Shown: positions 42,076 to 50,493 of the stretch, in pieces
How positions within the stretch are numbered: position 1 is the first letter of the stretch
How the letters are laid out: every line of letters begins with the position of its first letter
Origin: Myxococcus guangdongensis
GTDB lineage: Bacteria > Myxococcota > Myxococcia > Myxococcales > Myxococcaceae
Direction: 5' to 3'
Assembly (NCBI RefSeq): GCF_024198255.1
Contig: NZ_JAJVKW010000021.1
Span: forward strand, 62,001-126,000
DNA: 64,000 bases
Position numbers and translations under genes: made by a program
The notes under the pieces: generated by a model
Told to the model about the DNA's origin: nothing
Databases searched by the model: none
Seen by the model: only the letters and a program-made list of their open reading frames with translations

Positions 42076-43467
42076 TCAATGGTGGTAGCCGGAGGCCTCT
42101 TCCCGCGTCATCGGCGCGCTGACCGGGTGGCGGCGGAAGTGCTCGATGCACGCGAGCAGGTCCGTCACCAGCAGCGTCGCCAGATCGCGGCTCACCCCGT
42201 GGCGCACCAGCACCCGCTGCACCACCAGGTCCTGGATGTCCGCGGGCATCGGATAGGCGGGCACCAACCAGCCCCGCTCACGCAGGCGGTCCGCCAAATC
42301 GTAGAGGGTGAACCCCGGGTCCGTCCCCTCCTTCAACTTCCAGCACACGCCCGGCACACCGCCCCGGCCGTCGTAGACGATGTCGAACAGGCCGATCTGC
42401 TCGATGGCCTTCGCGATGAAGTTCGCGGTGTCCGAGCACGCCTGCTGCAAGCGCCGGTAGCCCTCCCGTCCGAGCCGCAGGAAGTTGTAGTACTGGATGA
42501 CGATCTGGCCGCCCGGCCGCGAGAAGTTCAGCGCGAAGGTCGGCATGTCGCCGCCCAGGTAGTCCACGCGGAAGATGAGCTCCTCGGGCAGGTCCTCCTT
42601 GTCGCGCCACACCACCCAGCCGCAGCCCAGCGGCGTGAGGCCGAACTTGTGGCCGGAGGCGTTGATGGACTTCACGCGCGGCAGCTTGAAGTCCCAGACG
42701 ACGTCCGGGTGGATGAAGGGCGCGAGGAAGCCGCCGCTGGCCGCGTCCACGTGGATGGGGATGTCCAGCCCCGTGCGCACCTCGAACGCGTCCAGCGCCG
42801 CGGCGATGTCCGCCACCGGCTCGTAGAGCAGGTTGAAGGTGATGCCCAGCGTGGGCACGACGCCGATGGTGTTCTCGTCACAGTGCTTGAGCACCTCCTC
42901 GGGCGTCATCACCATGCGCCCGGGCGCGAGCGGCACCTGGCGCAGCTCCACGTCGAAGTAGCGCGCGAACTTGTGCCAGCAGATCTGCACCGGGCCGCAG
43001 ATGAGGTTCGGCTTCTCGGTGGACTTGCCTTCCGCCTCGCGCCGCTTGCGCCAGCGCCACTTGAGCGCCAGGCCCCCCAGCATGGCCGCCTCGCTGGAGC
43101 CCGTGGTGGAGCAGCCCATGGCGCTGGACGCGTGGGGCGCGTGCCAGAGGTCGGCGAGCATGTTCACGCAGCGCGTCTCGATTTCGGCGGTCTGCGGATA
43201 CTCGTCCTTGTCGATCATGTTCTTGTCGAGGCACTCGTCCATCAGCTTGTGCACCTGGGGCTCGGACCAGGTCTGACAGAAGGTGGCCAGGTTCTGCCGT
43301 GAGTTGCCGTCCAGGAGCAGCTCGTCATGCACCACGGCGTAGGCGTGGTCCGGGCTGTGCTCCTCGTCGGGGATGCGGTACTTCGGCATCGGCACGGACA
43401 GGTCCGGCGAGGCGTAGACGTCATCGTTGAGGCGGTCCCGGACTTCGTCTTTTCCATGCAGGGGCAT
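42076..43467 (-). CDS. gadB: glutamate decarboxylase (PLP-dependent)
   Basis: A 463-residue enzyme starting at ATG 43467 with AGGAGAG 5 nt upstream. The PLP lysine is Lys274 in 'SINASGHKFGLTPLG', matching the position in E. coli GadB, and 'HVDAASGGFLAPF' is the cofactor-binding aspartate region. It converts glutamate to GABA with consumption of a proton, which in enteric bacteria supports acid resistance together with a GadC antiporter. No antiporter gene is nearby, so here it may serve GABA-shunt metabolism. A strong terminator follows. Confidence 0.95.
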   Translation of the reverse strand: MPLHGKDEVRDRLNDDVYASPDLSVPMPKYRIPDEEHSPDHAYAVVHDELLLDGNSRQNLATFCQTWSEPQVHKLMDECLDKNMIDKDEYPQTAEIETRCVNMLADLWHAPHASSAMGCSTTGSSEAAMLGGLALKWRWRKRREAEGKSTEKPNLICGPVQICWHKFARYFDVELRQVPLAPGRMVMTPEEVLKHCDENTIGVVPTLGITFNLLYEPVADIAAALDAFEVRTGLDIPIHVDAASGGFLAPFIHPDVVWDFKLPRVKSINASGHKFGLTPLGCGWVVWRDKEDLPEELIFRVDYLGGDMPTFALNFSRPGGQIVIQYYNFLRLGREGYRRLQQACSDTANFIAKAIEQIGLFDIVYDGRGGVPGVCWKLKEGTDPGFTLYDLADRLRERGWLVPAYPMPADIQDLVVQRVLVRHGVSRDLATLLVTDLLACIEHFRRHPVSAPMTREEASGYHH

Positions 43468-43645
43468 GTGCTCTCCTGGGCGTGAAGGCTCTCTGGAAGA
43501 CGAGATGGTGTTGTCCCTGGGTGGGAGCCTCGTTCCCCGGAGCGGGGCGAGCCTGCGGGCAGCCGTCCGTTCCACCCGGGAGCCCCCGGTTGTCAGGCGC
43601 GCGGCTCGTCTGCCGTGGGGGCCATGTGCCATCCTCCCAACGCCG

Positions 43646-44329
43646 ATGCTCCTCCTCGCCCTGAGCTGCCTCCAAGGTCGTCCCATGCAAGCCGCCGCCG
43701 AGGAGCTGCTCTCGCTGCCCGGCGTGGACGGGCTCCAGCTCACGCCCGGCAACGCCCCCACCGAGGGCTTCCTGGAGTCCCTCGCGCGCCAGGGCGTCCC
43801 CACGCGCACGCACCACGGCTTCGACGCGCGGGCGCTGCGCTCACGCGTCTGGTCCGACACCGCCAGGTGCATGGTGCGCTCGGACTCCGTGCACCCGCCC
43901 CGCGACGTGGACGCCGCGAGCGCGCACTGGCGAAAGCGCGCCGAGGCCGGTGACTACGCGCACCTGACGCTCGAGACGATGTACCCCGGCCATGCCTTGG
44001 GCACGGGCGACGCGCTCCAGTGGGCCATGGACCTGGGGCTGCGGCTGGCGGTGGACGTCTCGCACCTGCACATCCAGCGCACCGCGGGCCGGCTCTCCGA
44101 CGCCGTCCTGCACCGGCTCTGGGACCATCCCCACATCGACGAGGTGCACGTCTCCGCCAACCCCGGGGACCGGGACGCGCACGAGCCGCTGACCGCGGAC
44201 ACCTTCGGACTGGGCTGGGCCCGTGAGCGCATGCGCTCCGGCCTGCCCGTCATCTTCGAGTGCTACCTGCACCGACTCACCCCCGACGAGCGCCGCGAGC
44301 AGCTCGCGCTGCTGCGAGGTCCATCATGA
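43646..44329 (+). CDS. TIM-barrel protein of the sugar-phosphate isomerase/epimerase (AP-endonuclease 2-like) superfamily
   Basis: A 227-residue protein if it begins at ATG 43646; the start is uncertain because no clear ribosome site is seen. The pattern of acidic and His residues at strand ends suggests a metal centre: Glu110 ('LTLETM'), Asp137/His140 ('AVDVSHLHI'), His168 ('EVHVSAN'), Asp177/His179 ('RDAHEPL') and Glu205 ('VIFECY'). This arrangement occurs in xylose-isomerase-like barrels and also distantly in multinuclear-iron (DUF692-like) enzymes. Substrate is unknown. Its stop overlaps the next gene's start by 4 nt. Confidence 0.8.
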   Translation: MLLLALSCLQGRPMQAAAEELLSLPGVDGLQLTPGNAPTEGFLESLARQGVPTRTHHGFDARALRSRVWSDTARCMVRSDSVHPPRDVDAASAHWRKRAEAGDYAHLTLETMYPGHALGTGDALQWAMDLGLRLAVDVSHLHIQRTAGRLSDAVLHRLWDHPHIDEVHVSANPGDRDAHEPLTADTFGLGWARERMRSGLPVIFECYLHRLTPDERREQLALLRGPS

Positions 44330-44850
44330 GCGCCCCCACCAAGTACACCCCCAGCCAGACGGCCGCGATGCGCGAGCAGGTCCTGAAGGAGCACATCGAG
44401 CCCCAGGTGCGCGACATGTTCGCGCGCTTCCCCGCGCTGCGCTCCGCGACGTTCCTGGTCGCCCAGTACTGGGACGACGACGCCCGCGACGCCGTGCACC
44501 GGGAGCTCACCTACTCCGAGCTGGAGACCCCCGACCTCGCGGCCGTCTCCCGCGCGGAGGACGATGACCCCATCAACCATCCGACGACGACCTGGCGGGC
44601 GGTCTTCGAGGCGCAGTGGAAGATGAACCGGTCTGCATGGCACGACAACGGGGACGCCATCCCCCTCTTCGCCGCGTTCACCCGCGAGGGGTGCCACCAG
44701 GACATGGAACCGCTCGAGGCCTACGCGCCCTACGCCATCTTCCGGCGCACCGGTGACGGGATGTCCGTGGAGCACGTGGGCGTCATGCTGCGGCCCTGGC
44801 TCGACGGCGTGTTCCCCAGGTGGGAGCAGGAGCGGGACGACGACGCGTGA
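44326..44850 (+). CDS. uncharacterised protein coupled to the TIM-barrel gene
   Basis: A 174-residue soluble protein whose ATG overlaps the upstream TGA (ATGA), so it is translated with the TIM-barrel enzyme and probably works with it. It is rich in Asp/Glu ('YWDDDARDAVH', 'AEDDDPINHP') and aromatic residues, with one Cys ('REGCHQDMEP'). No signal peptide or membrane span and no family that I recognise. Confidence 0.8.
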   Translation: MSAPTKYTPSQTAAMREQVLKEHIEPQVRDMFARFPALRSATFLVAQYWDDDARDAVHRELTYSELETPDLAAVSRAEDDDPINHPTTTWRAVFEAQWKMNRSAWHDNGDAIPLFAAFTREGCHQDMEPLEAYAPYAIFRRTGDGMSVEHVGVMLRPWLDGVFPRWEQERDDDA

Positions 44851-44922
44851 GCCCTCGGGTGAGGCGCCCCGCCGCGCGAGCCAGTGACTCGAGCGCGGCG
44901 GGGATTCAACAGACGGCGGCGA

Positions 44923-46764
44923 CTACTTCACGCCCACCGCGCCCCAGCTCTCCAGCACCTTCTGGGCCTCGACGGAGTCCTTGCCGTACAGGTCCTGCGC
45001 CGCCTTGTACGTGGCCTCCTTCGCCTGGGCGAAGTTGGTGGTCGGCGTCATGTAGAAGTTCAGCGCGCGCGAGTAGATCTTCAGGCCCTTCTCGATGCCG
45101 ATGCCGTCCTTCACCTCCACGTTGGAGGTGCGGTTCGTGCCACCCTCCGACAGCAGGTAGAAGGCGTTGTTCGGGATGCCCGAGTTGATGTGCACGCCGC
45201 CGTTGTCCTGCCAGCCGGTGTAGCGCTTCGAGTAGTGGTCCGGCGACATGCCGTCGCTGGAGGGGTTGCTCAGGTCGCGCAGGCCGTCGGTGTCGTCGCC
45301 GTTATTGGGCGTGTACGTGTCCTCGCCCACCGTCCAGTCGAACTTCACCGCGTCGTTGCGCTGGCTGGCGTACCACTCCACGCCCACGCCCATGATGTCG
45401 CTCATCGCCTCGTTGAGGGCGCCCGACTCGTTGCGGTACTGCAGGCCCGCGGTGCGCTCGGTGAGGCCGTGGGTGATTTCGTGGCCCGCGATGTCCAGCG
45501 TGGTGAGCGAGCCGAACTGGTCGCCGTCACCGTCGCCGTAGTTCATCTTCTCGCCGTCCCAGAAGGCGTTGGCGAAGTCCTTGCCCACGTGCACGTCGGA
45601 GATGAGCTTCTCGCCCTTGCCGTCGATGGAGTCGCGGCCGAGCACGTCCTTGTAGAAGTCGTACGTGGCCTGGGCGCCGTACTGCGCGTCCACCGCGTCC
45701 TTGTTGCGCGCGGAGTCGGTGCCCTCGCCCCAGATGTCGTTGTCGTCGGTGACGGCCGCGTGCGTGGTGGAGTCGGTGTTCGGGTCGCGGTTGAGCGCAT
45801 CCCGCGTCACCACGCCGCCGCCGCGCGAGCTGTCCTCGAGCGAGTACTTGCCGTCCGCGGTCTTCGTGCTGCCGATCTCCACCTTGCCGCTGTACTGGGT
45901 GGTGTCGTCCGCCTTGCTCGAGGGCGCGGGCGTGCCGGGCTCCTCCGTCGTCGGCGTCTCGGCCGTCAGCGACGGCTTCGCCGCGTGCGAGTGGCCGGCG
46001 TGGTCCGCGCCGTGCGCGTGGCTGCCCACGCCGCCCATCTGGTTGTACTGCTCCAGCACCTTGCCGGTGTTCGCGTCGACCAGGTACTGCATGCGGCGCG
46101 GGTCCTTGCCCGGGCCCACGTCCGTCGTGTTGCTCAGCTCCACGTGGTACGCGGCCTTGTACTCGCCGTTGGCGTCCTTGAAGATGACGCGCTCGGAGAC
46201 GGGCTTGCGGTCCGTGGGGCCGTTGAACTCCTTCTGGGCGACGGCCAGCGCGTCCTCGGCGGACAGCTTCGTCTCCTTCTTGCCCAGGCCCGCGGGGAGG
46301 GTGCCCACGTCGCCGGTGAGGCTCTCCAGCTTGCCCTCGCGGTCCAGGTGACCCACCACCTGCTCGCCGAAGACGGGCACGCCCTCGTGCTTGCGGTCCA
46401 TGCGCACGTGCGTGAAGCCCAGGTCGTCCTGCTCCACCGCGCGCGGCGCGAAGTCCGCGGCGTTGACGCCCTGCTTGCCGGCGAGCAGCTGCGACACCGT
46501 GGGCGCCGCCTGCTTCTGCAGGAAGTCCATCGTCGTCTGGATGGCCGCCTTGCTGGCGGCGCTGTCCAGGGCCACCGGGCCGGACGTCACCGTCGGGGCC
46601 GTCAGCGGCGTGGCCGACTTCGGCGGCGCGGGCCTGGTGGACGCCTCGAAGGTGGAGCCCTCCGTGAAGCCCAGGGCCTTGTTCTTCACCTCGGGGGTCG
46701 TCGCGGGCCGGATGTCCGTGGAACGCGTGACAGGAAGCTTCGGGAGGTCGGCGCGAATCTTCAT
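44923..46764 (-). CDS. M4 (thermolysin-type) zinc metalloprotease with long pro-region, no signal peptide
   Basis: A 613-residue protein. The catalytic zinc motif is HEITHG (His428, Glu429, His432), with the third ligand in 'ESGALNEAMSDIMGV' (Glu of NEAMSD). Residues about 90-270 match the FTP/PepSY propeptide that chaperones and inhibits M4 enzymes. The C-terminal catalytic helical domain ends normally. The first 60 residues ('MKIRADLPKLPVTRSTDIRP') contain no hydrophobic signal sequence, which is unusual for an M4 protease. The start is uncertain since no ribosome site precedes ATG 46764. A TetR gene lies divergently. Confidence 0.9.
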   Translation of the reverse strand: MKIRADLPKLPVTRSTDIRPATTPEVKNKALGFTEGSTFEASTRPAPPKSATPLTAPTVTSGPVALDSAASKAAIQTTMDFLQKQAAPTVSQLLAGKQGVNAADFAPRAVEQDDLGFTHVRMDRKHEGVPVFGEQVVGHLDREGKLESLTGDVGTLPAGLGKKETKLSAEDALAVAQKEFNGPTDRKPVSERVIFKDANGEYKAAYHVELSNTTDVGPGKDPRRMQYLVDANTGKVLEQYNQMGGVGSHAHGADHAGHSHAAKPSLTAETPTTEEPGTPAPSSKADDTTQYSGKVEIGSTKTADGKYSLEDSSRGGGVVTRDALNRDPNTDSTTHAAVTDDNDIWGEGTDSARNKDAVDAQYGAQATYDFYKDVLGRDSIDGKGEKLISDVHVGKDFANAFWDGEKMNYGDGDGDQFGSLTTLDIAGHEITHGLTERTAGLQYRNESGALNEAMSDIMGVGVEWYASQRNDAVKFDWTVGEDTYTPNNGDDTDGLRDLSNPSSDGMSPDHYSKRYTGWQDNGGVHINSGIPNNAFYLLSEGGTNRTSNVEVKDGIGIEKGLKIYSRALNFYMTPTTNFAQAKEATYKAAQDLYGKDSVEAQKVLESWGAVGVK

Positions 46765-46987
46765 GGTGGGGGGGGCCCAGAGGTGACAGGTTCGTGAAGA
46801 TTCTCGAACTCTGGGCACCTGAGGTTGTGTCGCCGTGGGAGGAAAAAGCACACACGGCCTGTCGGAGCAGGCAACCTGCCGGAATCACGGAGGACAACCT
46901 CTCCCGTCCGGAGCGCCCATCTCCTTCGAGATGAGTCGTAACAGCCCCACCATGAGCGTACGCTGTACGCCCAAGCCCCCCTCCGCC

Positions 46988-47617
46988 ATGCCACGTCCCC
47001 GCTCGCTCACCTTGCCCGGCATCGCCGACGCCGCCCTCACCGTCATCGAGCGGGAGGGGCTGGCCGCGCTGTCCATGCGCTCGGTGGCGAGCGTGCTCGG
47101 CATGGGGACCATGTCCCTGTACCGCTACGTGGAGGGGCGCGACGCGCTGGAGTCGCTGGTCGTCGACGCGGTGATGCGGGACGTGCGACTGCCGGAGTCA
47201 GTCGAGGGCACGCCCTGGACCGAGCGGGTGAAGACGCTGCTGGGACAGGTGCGCGGGGCGGTGGCGCGCCACCCCTCCGTCGCGCCGCTGGTGCTCACCC
47301 GGCGCCACTGCACCGAGGGCACGCTGGCGTGGGCGGAGGCGCTGCTCGCGCTCCTGACGGAGGGCGGCTTCGAGGACCTGGCGCGGCTCATCGCCCTGCG
47401 CACGCTGGTGAGCCACGTCTTCGGCTCCGTCCAGCTCACGCACCTGGGCGCCCTGTCCGGAGCGGGCACCGCCGCGCTCACGGAGCTGGACGCCGCCCGC
47501 TATCCCCTGCTGAGGCAGACGGCCGGGGACGCGCGGCGGCTCACCCACGACGAGGAGTTCCGCCACGGCCTGGACGTCCTGCTGCGCGGCCTGGAGGCCA
47601 CGCTGGCCCACCGCTGA
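46988..47617 (+). CDS. TetR-family transcriptional regulator
   Basis: A 209-residue protein. The helix-turn-helix is 'LSMRSVASVLGMGTMSLYRY' (about 30-50), followed by a C-terminal ligand-binding helical domain of the TetR_C type. ATG 46988 is preferred; in-frame ATGs at 46931 and 46952 could extend it. Divergent from the M4 protease gene with about 220 bp between, so it may control that gene or itself. The ligand is unknown. Confidence 0.9.
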   Translation: MPRPRSLTLPGIADAALTVIEREGLAALSMRSVASVLGMGTMSLYRYVEGRDALESLVVDAVMRDVRLPESVEGTPWTERVKTLLGQVRGAVARHPSVAPLVLTRRHCTEGTLAWAEALLALLTEGGFEDLARLIALRTLVSHVFGSVQLTHLGALSGAGTAALTELDAARYPLLRQTAGDARRLTHDEEFRHGLDVLLRGLEATLAHR

Positions 47618-47630
47618 CCGCAGGCCCGCC

Positions 47631-48068
47631 TCACGCGGCGCGCAGGGGCCACGGCTCGGAGCGCGAACCCGCCTGCCAGTTGTCGTGACGGCCGTCCCAG
47701 TACTGAATCTTCAGCTTGGAGACGTCCACGTCATCCAGGCAGCCCACGTTGATGGAGCGGAAGTCCCCACCCATCTCCTCGACGAAGCCGCCGCCGTAGG
47801 CCTGGACGCCGCAGTGCTTGCAGAAGCGCCGGTAGTTGGGGCTCTTGCCCACGCGGTACTCGCCCGTCTCGCCCTCGCCCTGGAGGACGCGGAACGAGCT
47901 GGGGGCCACCTGCGTCGTCGTGCCGCCCATCTTCGTGCAGACGGTGCAGTTGCAGCGATTCATCGCCTCGGTGAGGTCCACCTCGGCCTCGAAGCGCACG
48001 GCGCCGCAGTGACAGCCGCCGACGTACTTCTTCAGGGTGGGGGACTTCTGGGCAGGGGTCAGGCTCAT
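47631..48068 (-). CDS. GFA (glutathione-dependent formaldehyde-activating enzyme) family protein
   Basis: A 145-residue Mss4-like zinc protein. Zinc-binding cysteines are Cys19/Cys21 ('GGCHCGAVRF'), Cys39/Cys41/Cys44 ('CNCTVC') and Cys83/Cys86 ('FCKHCGVQA'), the complete GFA set for a structural and a catalytic zinc. Classical GFA proteins speed up S-hydroxymethylglutathione formation; many homologues have other or unknown roles. It converges on the TetR gene. Confidence 0.93.
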   Translation of the reverse strand: MSLTPAQKSPTLKKYVGGCHCGAVRFEAEVDLTEAMNRCNCTVCTKMGGTTTQVAPSSFRVLQGEGETGEYRVGKSPNYRRFCKHCGVQAYGGGFVEEMGGDFRSINVGCLDDVDVSKLKIQYWDGRHDNWQAGSRSEPWPLRAA

Positions 48069-48134
48069 GACAGGTTCTCCTCGGTGAGTCGCGGTGATGA
48101 GGGAGTTATGGACCCTGCCCGTGACAGGAGTATG

Positions 48135-48704
48135 TCAGGTTTCTTCGAGGGGCAGCGCGCCCCGGGCCTCACGCAGCAGGTCGGTCAGCGCCTCGCGGGC
48201 CCGGACCCGGGCCTCCTTGTCCGTGTCGACCAGCCCCTGGTGCAGCACCCAGGCCGTCACCAGGGCCGTGGAGGCCTCCTGGGAGCGCTTCCACGCGTCG
48301 GTCTCCCCGTCCTCCTCCCCCGAGGTCCTGGCCGCCCACACCTCGGCGAGGTGGCCGGCGCCATCGGCGAAGGCGGCCGCCGCGGGCTTCTTGCCCAGCA
48401 CCCACGCGTTGCGCAGGTCCCCCAGCTTGCTGGCGACGAGGTGCGCCTGGCGTGGGGGAGCCTTCGAGCGGGCCTGGGCGAACAGCTCCGCCGCCGGCCG
48501 CGCGTCCTGGATGCGCTCGGCCACCCGGCTCAACCACTCCGAGCAGACCTGGTGGGCGCGCTCCTCGGGGAAGCGGTCCACCACGGAAGGCAGCAGCGGA
48601 TACAGGTGCCGGGCCTTCGCCCAGGCCTCCTCGACGGAGGCGTAGTGGAAGTCATTCGCCTCGAAGATGGCGAGCATCTGGGCATCGGGAGTCTCTTCGG
48701 CCAT
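48135..48704 (-). CDS. uncharacterised all-helical cytosolic protein
   Basis: A 189-residue protein rich in Ala, Glu and Arg; helical throughout ('ASVEEAWAKARHLYPLLPSVV', 'DLLREARGALPLEE'). No signal peptide, membrane span or known motif. ATG 48704 is taken because the longer frame has no ribosome site. It lies between the AraC and GFA genes on the same strand, approx. 45 bp after the AraC stop. Confidence 0.7.
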   Translation of the reverse strand: MAEETPDAQMLAIFEANDFHYASVEEAWAKARHLYPLLPSVVDRFPEERAHQVCSEWLSRVAERIQDARPAAELFAQARSKAPPRQAHLVASKLGDLRNAWVLGKKPAAAAFADGAGHLAEVWAARTSGEEDGETDAWKRSQEASTALVTAWVLHQGLVDTDKEARVRAREALTDLLREARGALPLEET

Positions 48705-48748
48705 GGGATGGGCTCTACGCCGCTCCCAGGCCACCGGCAACGCGGGAG

Positions 48749-49558
48749 TCAGGCGCGCGAGCGGAGGATGTCACCCGGCGTCACACCCAGCACGCGACGC
48801 ATCCAGCGGGCCATGTGGCTCTGGTGGGAGAAGCCCGCCTCCAGGGCCACCTGCCCCGTGGGCAGCTCGCCGCGCAGGAGCAGCGTGCGGGCCCGCTCCA
48901 CGCGGCGCTGAATCACGAACTCGTGCACGGGCAGCCCGGTGGAGCGCTTGAAGAGTGTCTTGAAGTGCGACGCGCTGACGGCCGCCACGCGGGCAAGCGT
49001 CGCGAGCGAGAGGTCCTCGTCCAGGTGCGTCTCCACGTAGTCCGTGACGCGCTGGAGCTGGTCCGGGGACAGGCCTCCGCGCACCTCGACCTCCGCGCGG
49101 TAGTGGGCGAGCAGCCGGGCCGCGAGCGCCAGGCCCAGGCTCTCCCGGTAGAGCAGTCCGTTGGGGAAGTCCGCGCGGACCTCGGCCTCCAGGGCCCAGG
49201 CGATGTGTTCGAGCTGCGCGTCGCGGAAGTGGTGCCGCAGCGCGACGCCCACGCGGTCCGGGTCCAGCCCCATGTCCTCGGCCGCCATCCGGAGCAGCGA
49301 GTGAGGCAGACGCAGGTCCAGGCCCACGCTGTCATCGTCCTCCACCCAGGTGTCGGTGTGGCCCGCGGGCAACAGGAAGAGCTCCCCTCGCGTGCGCACC
49401 GAGAAGTGCTGGCTGGCGAGACAGGACACCCGCACGGGCTGGCCCGCGTGGATGTTGAGGACGTGGTCCGAGCTCGACAGGTGGACCCGGTCTCCGGCGC
49501 GCGTCGTCCGCAGTTCGACCCCCAGGCTGACTCGAGGTCGTCGCGCGTGCTCGCTCAT
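48749..49558 (-). CDS. AraC-family transcriptional regulator
   Basis: A 269-residue regulator. An N-terminal cupin-like ligand-binding domain (about 20-140; 'HFSVRTRGELFLLPAGHTDTW') is followed by two C-terminal helix-turn-helices: 'LSLATLARVAAVSASHFKTL' and 'GQVALEAGFSHQSHMARWMR'. It is transcribed divergently from the SDR and imine-reductase-like genes, which it probably controls. Two 11-bp direct repeats 21 bp apart lie in the shared region. Confidence 0.93.
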   Translation of the reverse strand: MSEHARRPRVSLGVELRTTRAGDRVHLSSSDHVLNIHAGQPVRVSCLASQHFSVRTRGELFLLPAGHTDTWVEDDDSVGLDLRLPHSLLRMAAEDMGLDPDRVGVALRHHFRDAQLEHIAWALEAEVRADFPNGLLYRESLGLALAARLLAHYRAEVEVRGGLSPDQLQRVTDYVETHLDEDLSLATLARVAAVSASHFKTLFKRSTGLPVHEFVIQRRVERARTLLLRGELPTGQVALEAGFSHQSHMARWMRRVLGVTPGDILRSRA

Positions 49559-49566
49559 GGCGTCTG

Positions 49567-49572
49567 AATATA
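49567..49572 (-). promoter_or_regulatory. -10 element of the AraC gene
   Basis: TATATT on the minus strand, 8 nt before the ATG; no consensus -35. This fits a promoter dependent on an activator bound at the adjacent repeats, with a near-leaderless message. Confidence 0.45.
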
Positions 49573-49582
49573 GGGGTCCGCG

Positions 49583-49614
49583 TCCGTTCGTGCTCCCGAA
49601 ACATCCGTGCGTGC
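49583..49614. promoter_or_regulatory. candidate AraC binding site, direct repeats
   Basis: TCCGTTCGTGC (49583-49593) and TCCGTGCGTGC (49604-49614) match at 10 of 11 positions and start 21 bp apart, i.e. two helical turns, the normal spacing of AraC half-sites. Confidence 0.5.
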
Positions 49615-49716
49615 GCGACCCACGTGGAGGCCGTCGGTATTCCTTCCCCACACTCGATGGAGCCGCCGCGCCGGTGCGTGGCCGTGCTTCCAGGCGGGAC
49701 TCTGGGGAGACGCGAC

Positions 49717-50463
49717 ATGGGACGGTATTCCGGGAAGAAAGTGGTGGTGACGGGAGGAACGGCGGGCATCGGGCTCGCCGCGGTGAAGGCGCTGCTCGCG
49801 GAAGGCGCGGAGGTGCTGCTCACCGGCCGTGGCGAGCAGGGACTGGAGGCGGCGCGCAAGGAGCTGGGGCCGCGAGCCCACGTGGTGCGCTCCGACACGG
49901 CGAGCCTGCGGGACATCGACGCCCTGGCCGCGCGCGTGAAGGAGACGCTGGGCGCGGTGGACTTCGTCCTCGTCAACGCGGGGTACGCGAAGCTGGTGCC
50001 CTTCGAGCAGGTGACGGAGTCGGTGTACGACGAGACCTTCGGCGTCAACACGAAGGGGGCGTTCTTCACGGCGCAGCGGCTGGCGCCCCTGGTGCGAGAC
50101 GGCGGCGCGTTCGTCTTCACCACGTCGGTGGCGGACGAGACGGGCGCTCCGGGCATGAGCGTCTATTCAGGCGCGAAGGCGGCGGTCCGCTCGTTCGTGC
50201 GGGTGCTCGGCGCGGAGCTGGTGTCACGGGGCATCCGGGTGAACGCGGTGAGCCCGGGCTTCACACGGACGCCCACGATGGGCGTCACCGGCGCCACGCC
50301 GCAGGAGGTGGAGTCCTTCGAGCAGGAGGGCCTGCACCTGACGCCCATGAAACGCATCGCGGACGCCGAGGAGGTGGCTCGCGCGGCGCTGTTCCTCGGC
50401 CTCGAGGCCACGTTCACCACCGGCGCGGAGCTGCCCGTCGACGGCGGCCTGTCGCAGTTCTGA
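49717..50463 (+). CDS. short-chain dehydrogenase/reductase (SDR)
   Basis: A 248-residue classical SDR. ATG 49717 has GGGGAGA 6 nt upstream. The NAD(P) motif 'VTGGTAGIGLAAV' (TGxxxGxG), 'NAG' in 'VLVNAGYAK', catalytic Ser in 'TTSVADETG' and YxxxK in 'VYSGAKAAVRSF' are all present. The Arg in 'LLTGRGEQGLE' favours NADP(H). It shares an operon with the imine-reductase-like gene 30 bp downstream and is likely controlled by the divergent AraC protein. Confidence 0.94.
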   Translation: MGRYSGKKVVVTGGTAGIGLAAVKALLAEGAEVLLTGRGEQGLEAARKELGPRAHVVRSDTASLRDIDALAARVKETLGAVDFVLVNAGYAKLVPFEQVTESVYDETFGVNTKGAFFTAQRLAPLVRDGGAFVFTTSVADETGAPGMSVYSGAKAAVRSFVRVLGAELVSRGIRVNAVSPGFTRTPTMGVTGATPQEVESFEQEGLHLTPMKRIADAEEVARAALFLGLEATFTTGAELPVDGGLSQF

Positions 50464-50493
50464 GCTCACTCCCACTTCGTAAGGACACACGAC

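Noticed and set aside
43646..44329. Calling the TIM barrel a multinuclear iron (DUF692) enzyme
   Set aside because: The ligand pattern is only loosely similar, and the usual Asn/Asp spacing of that family is not present. A general isomerase/epimerase-like label is safer.
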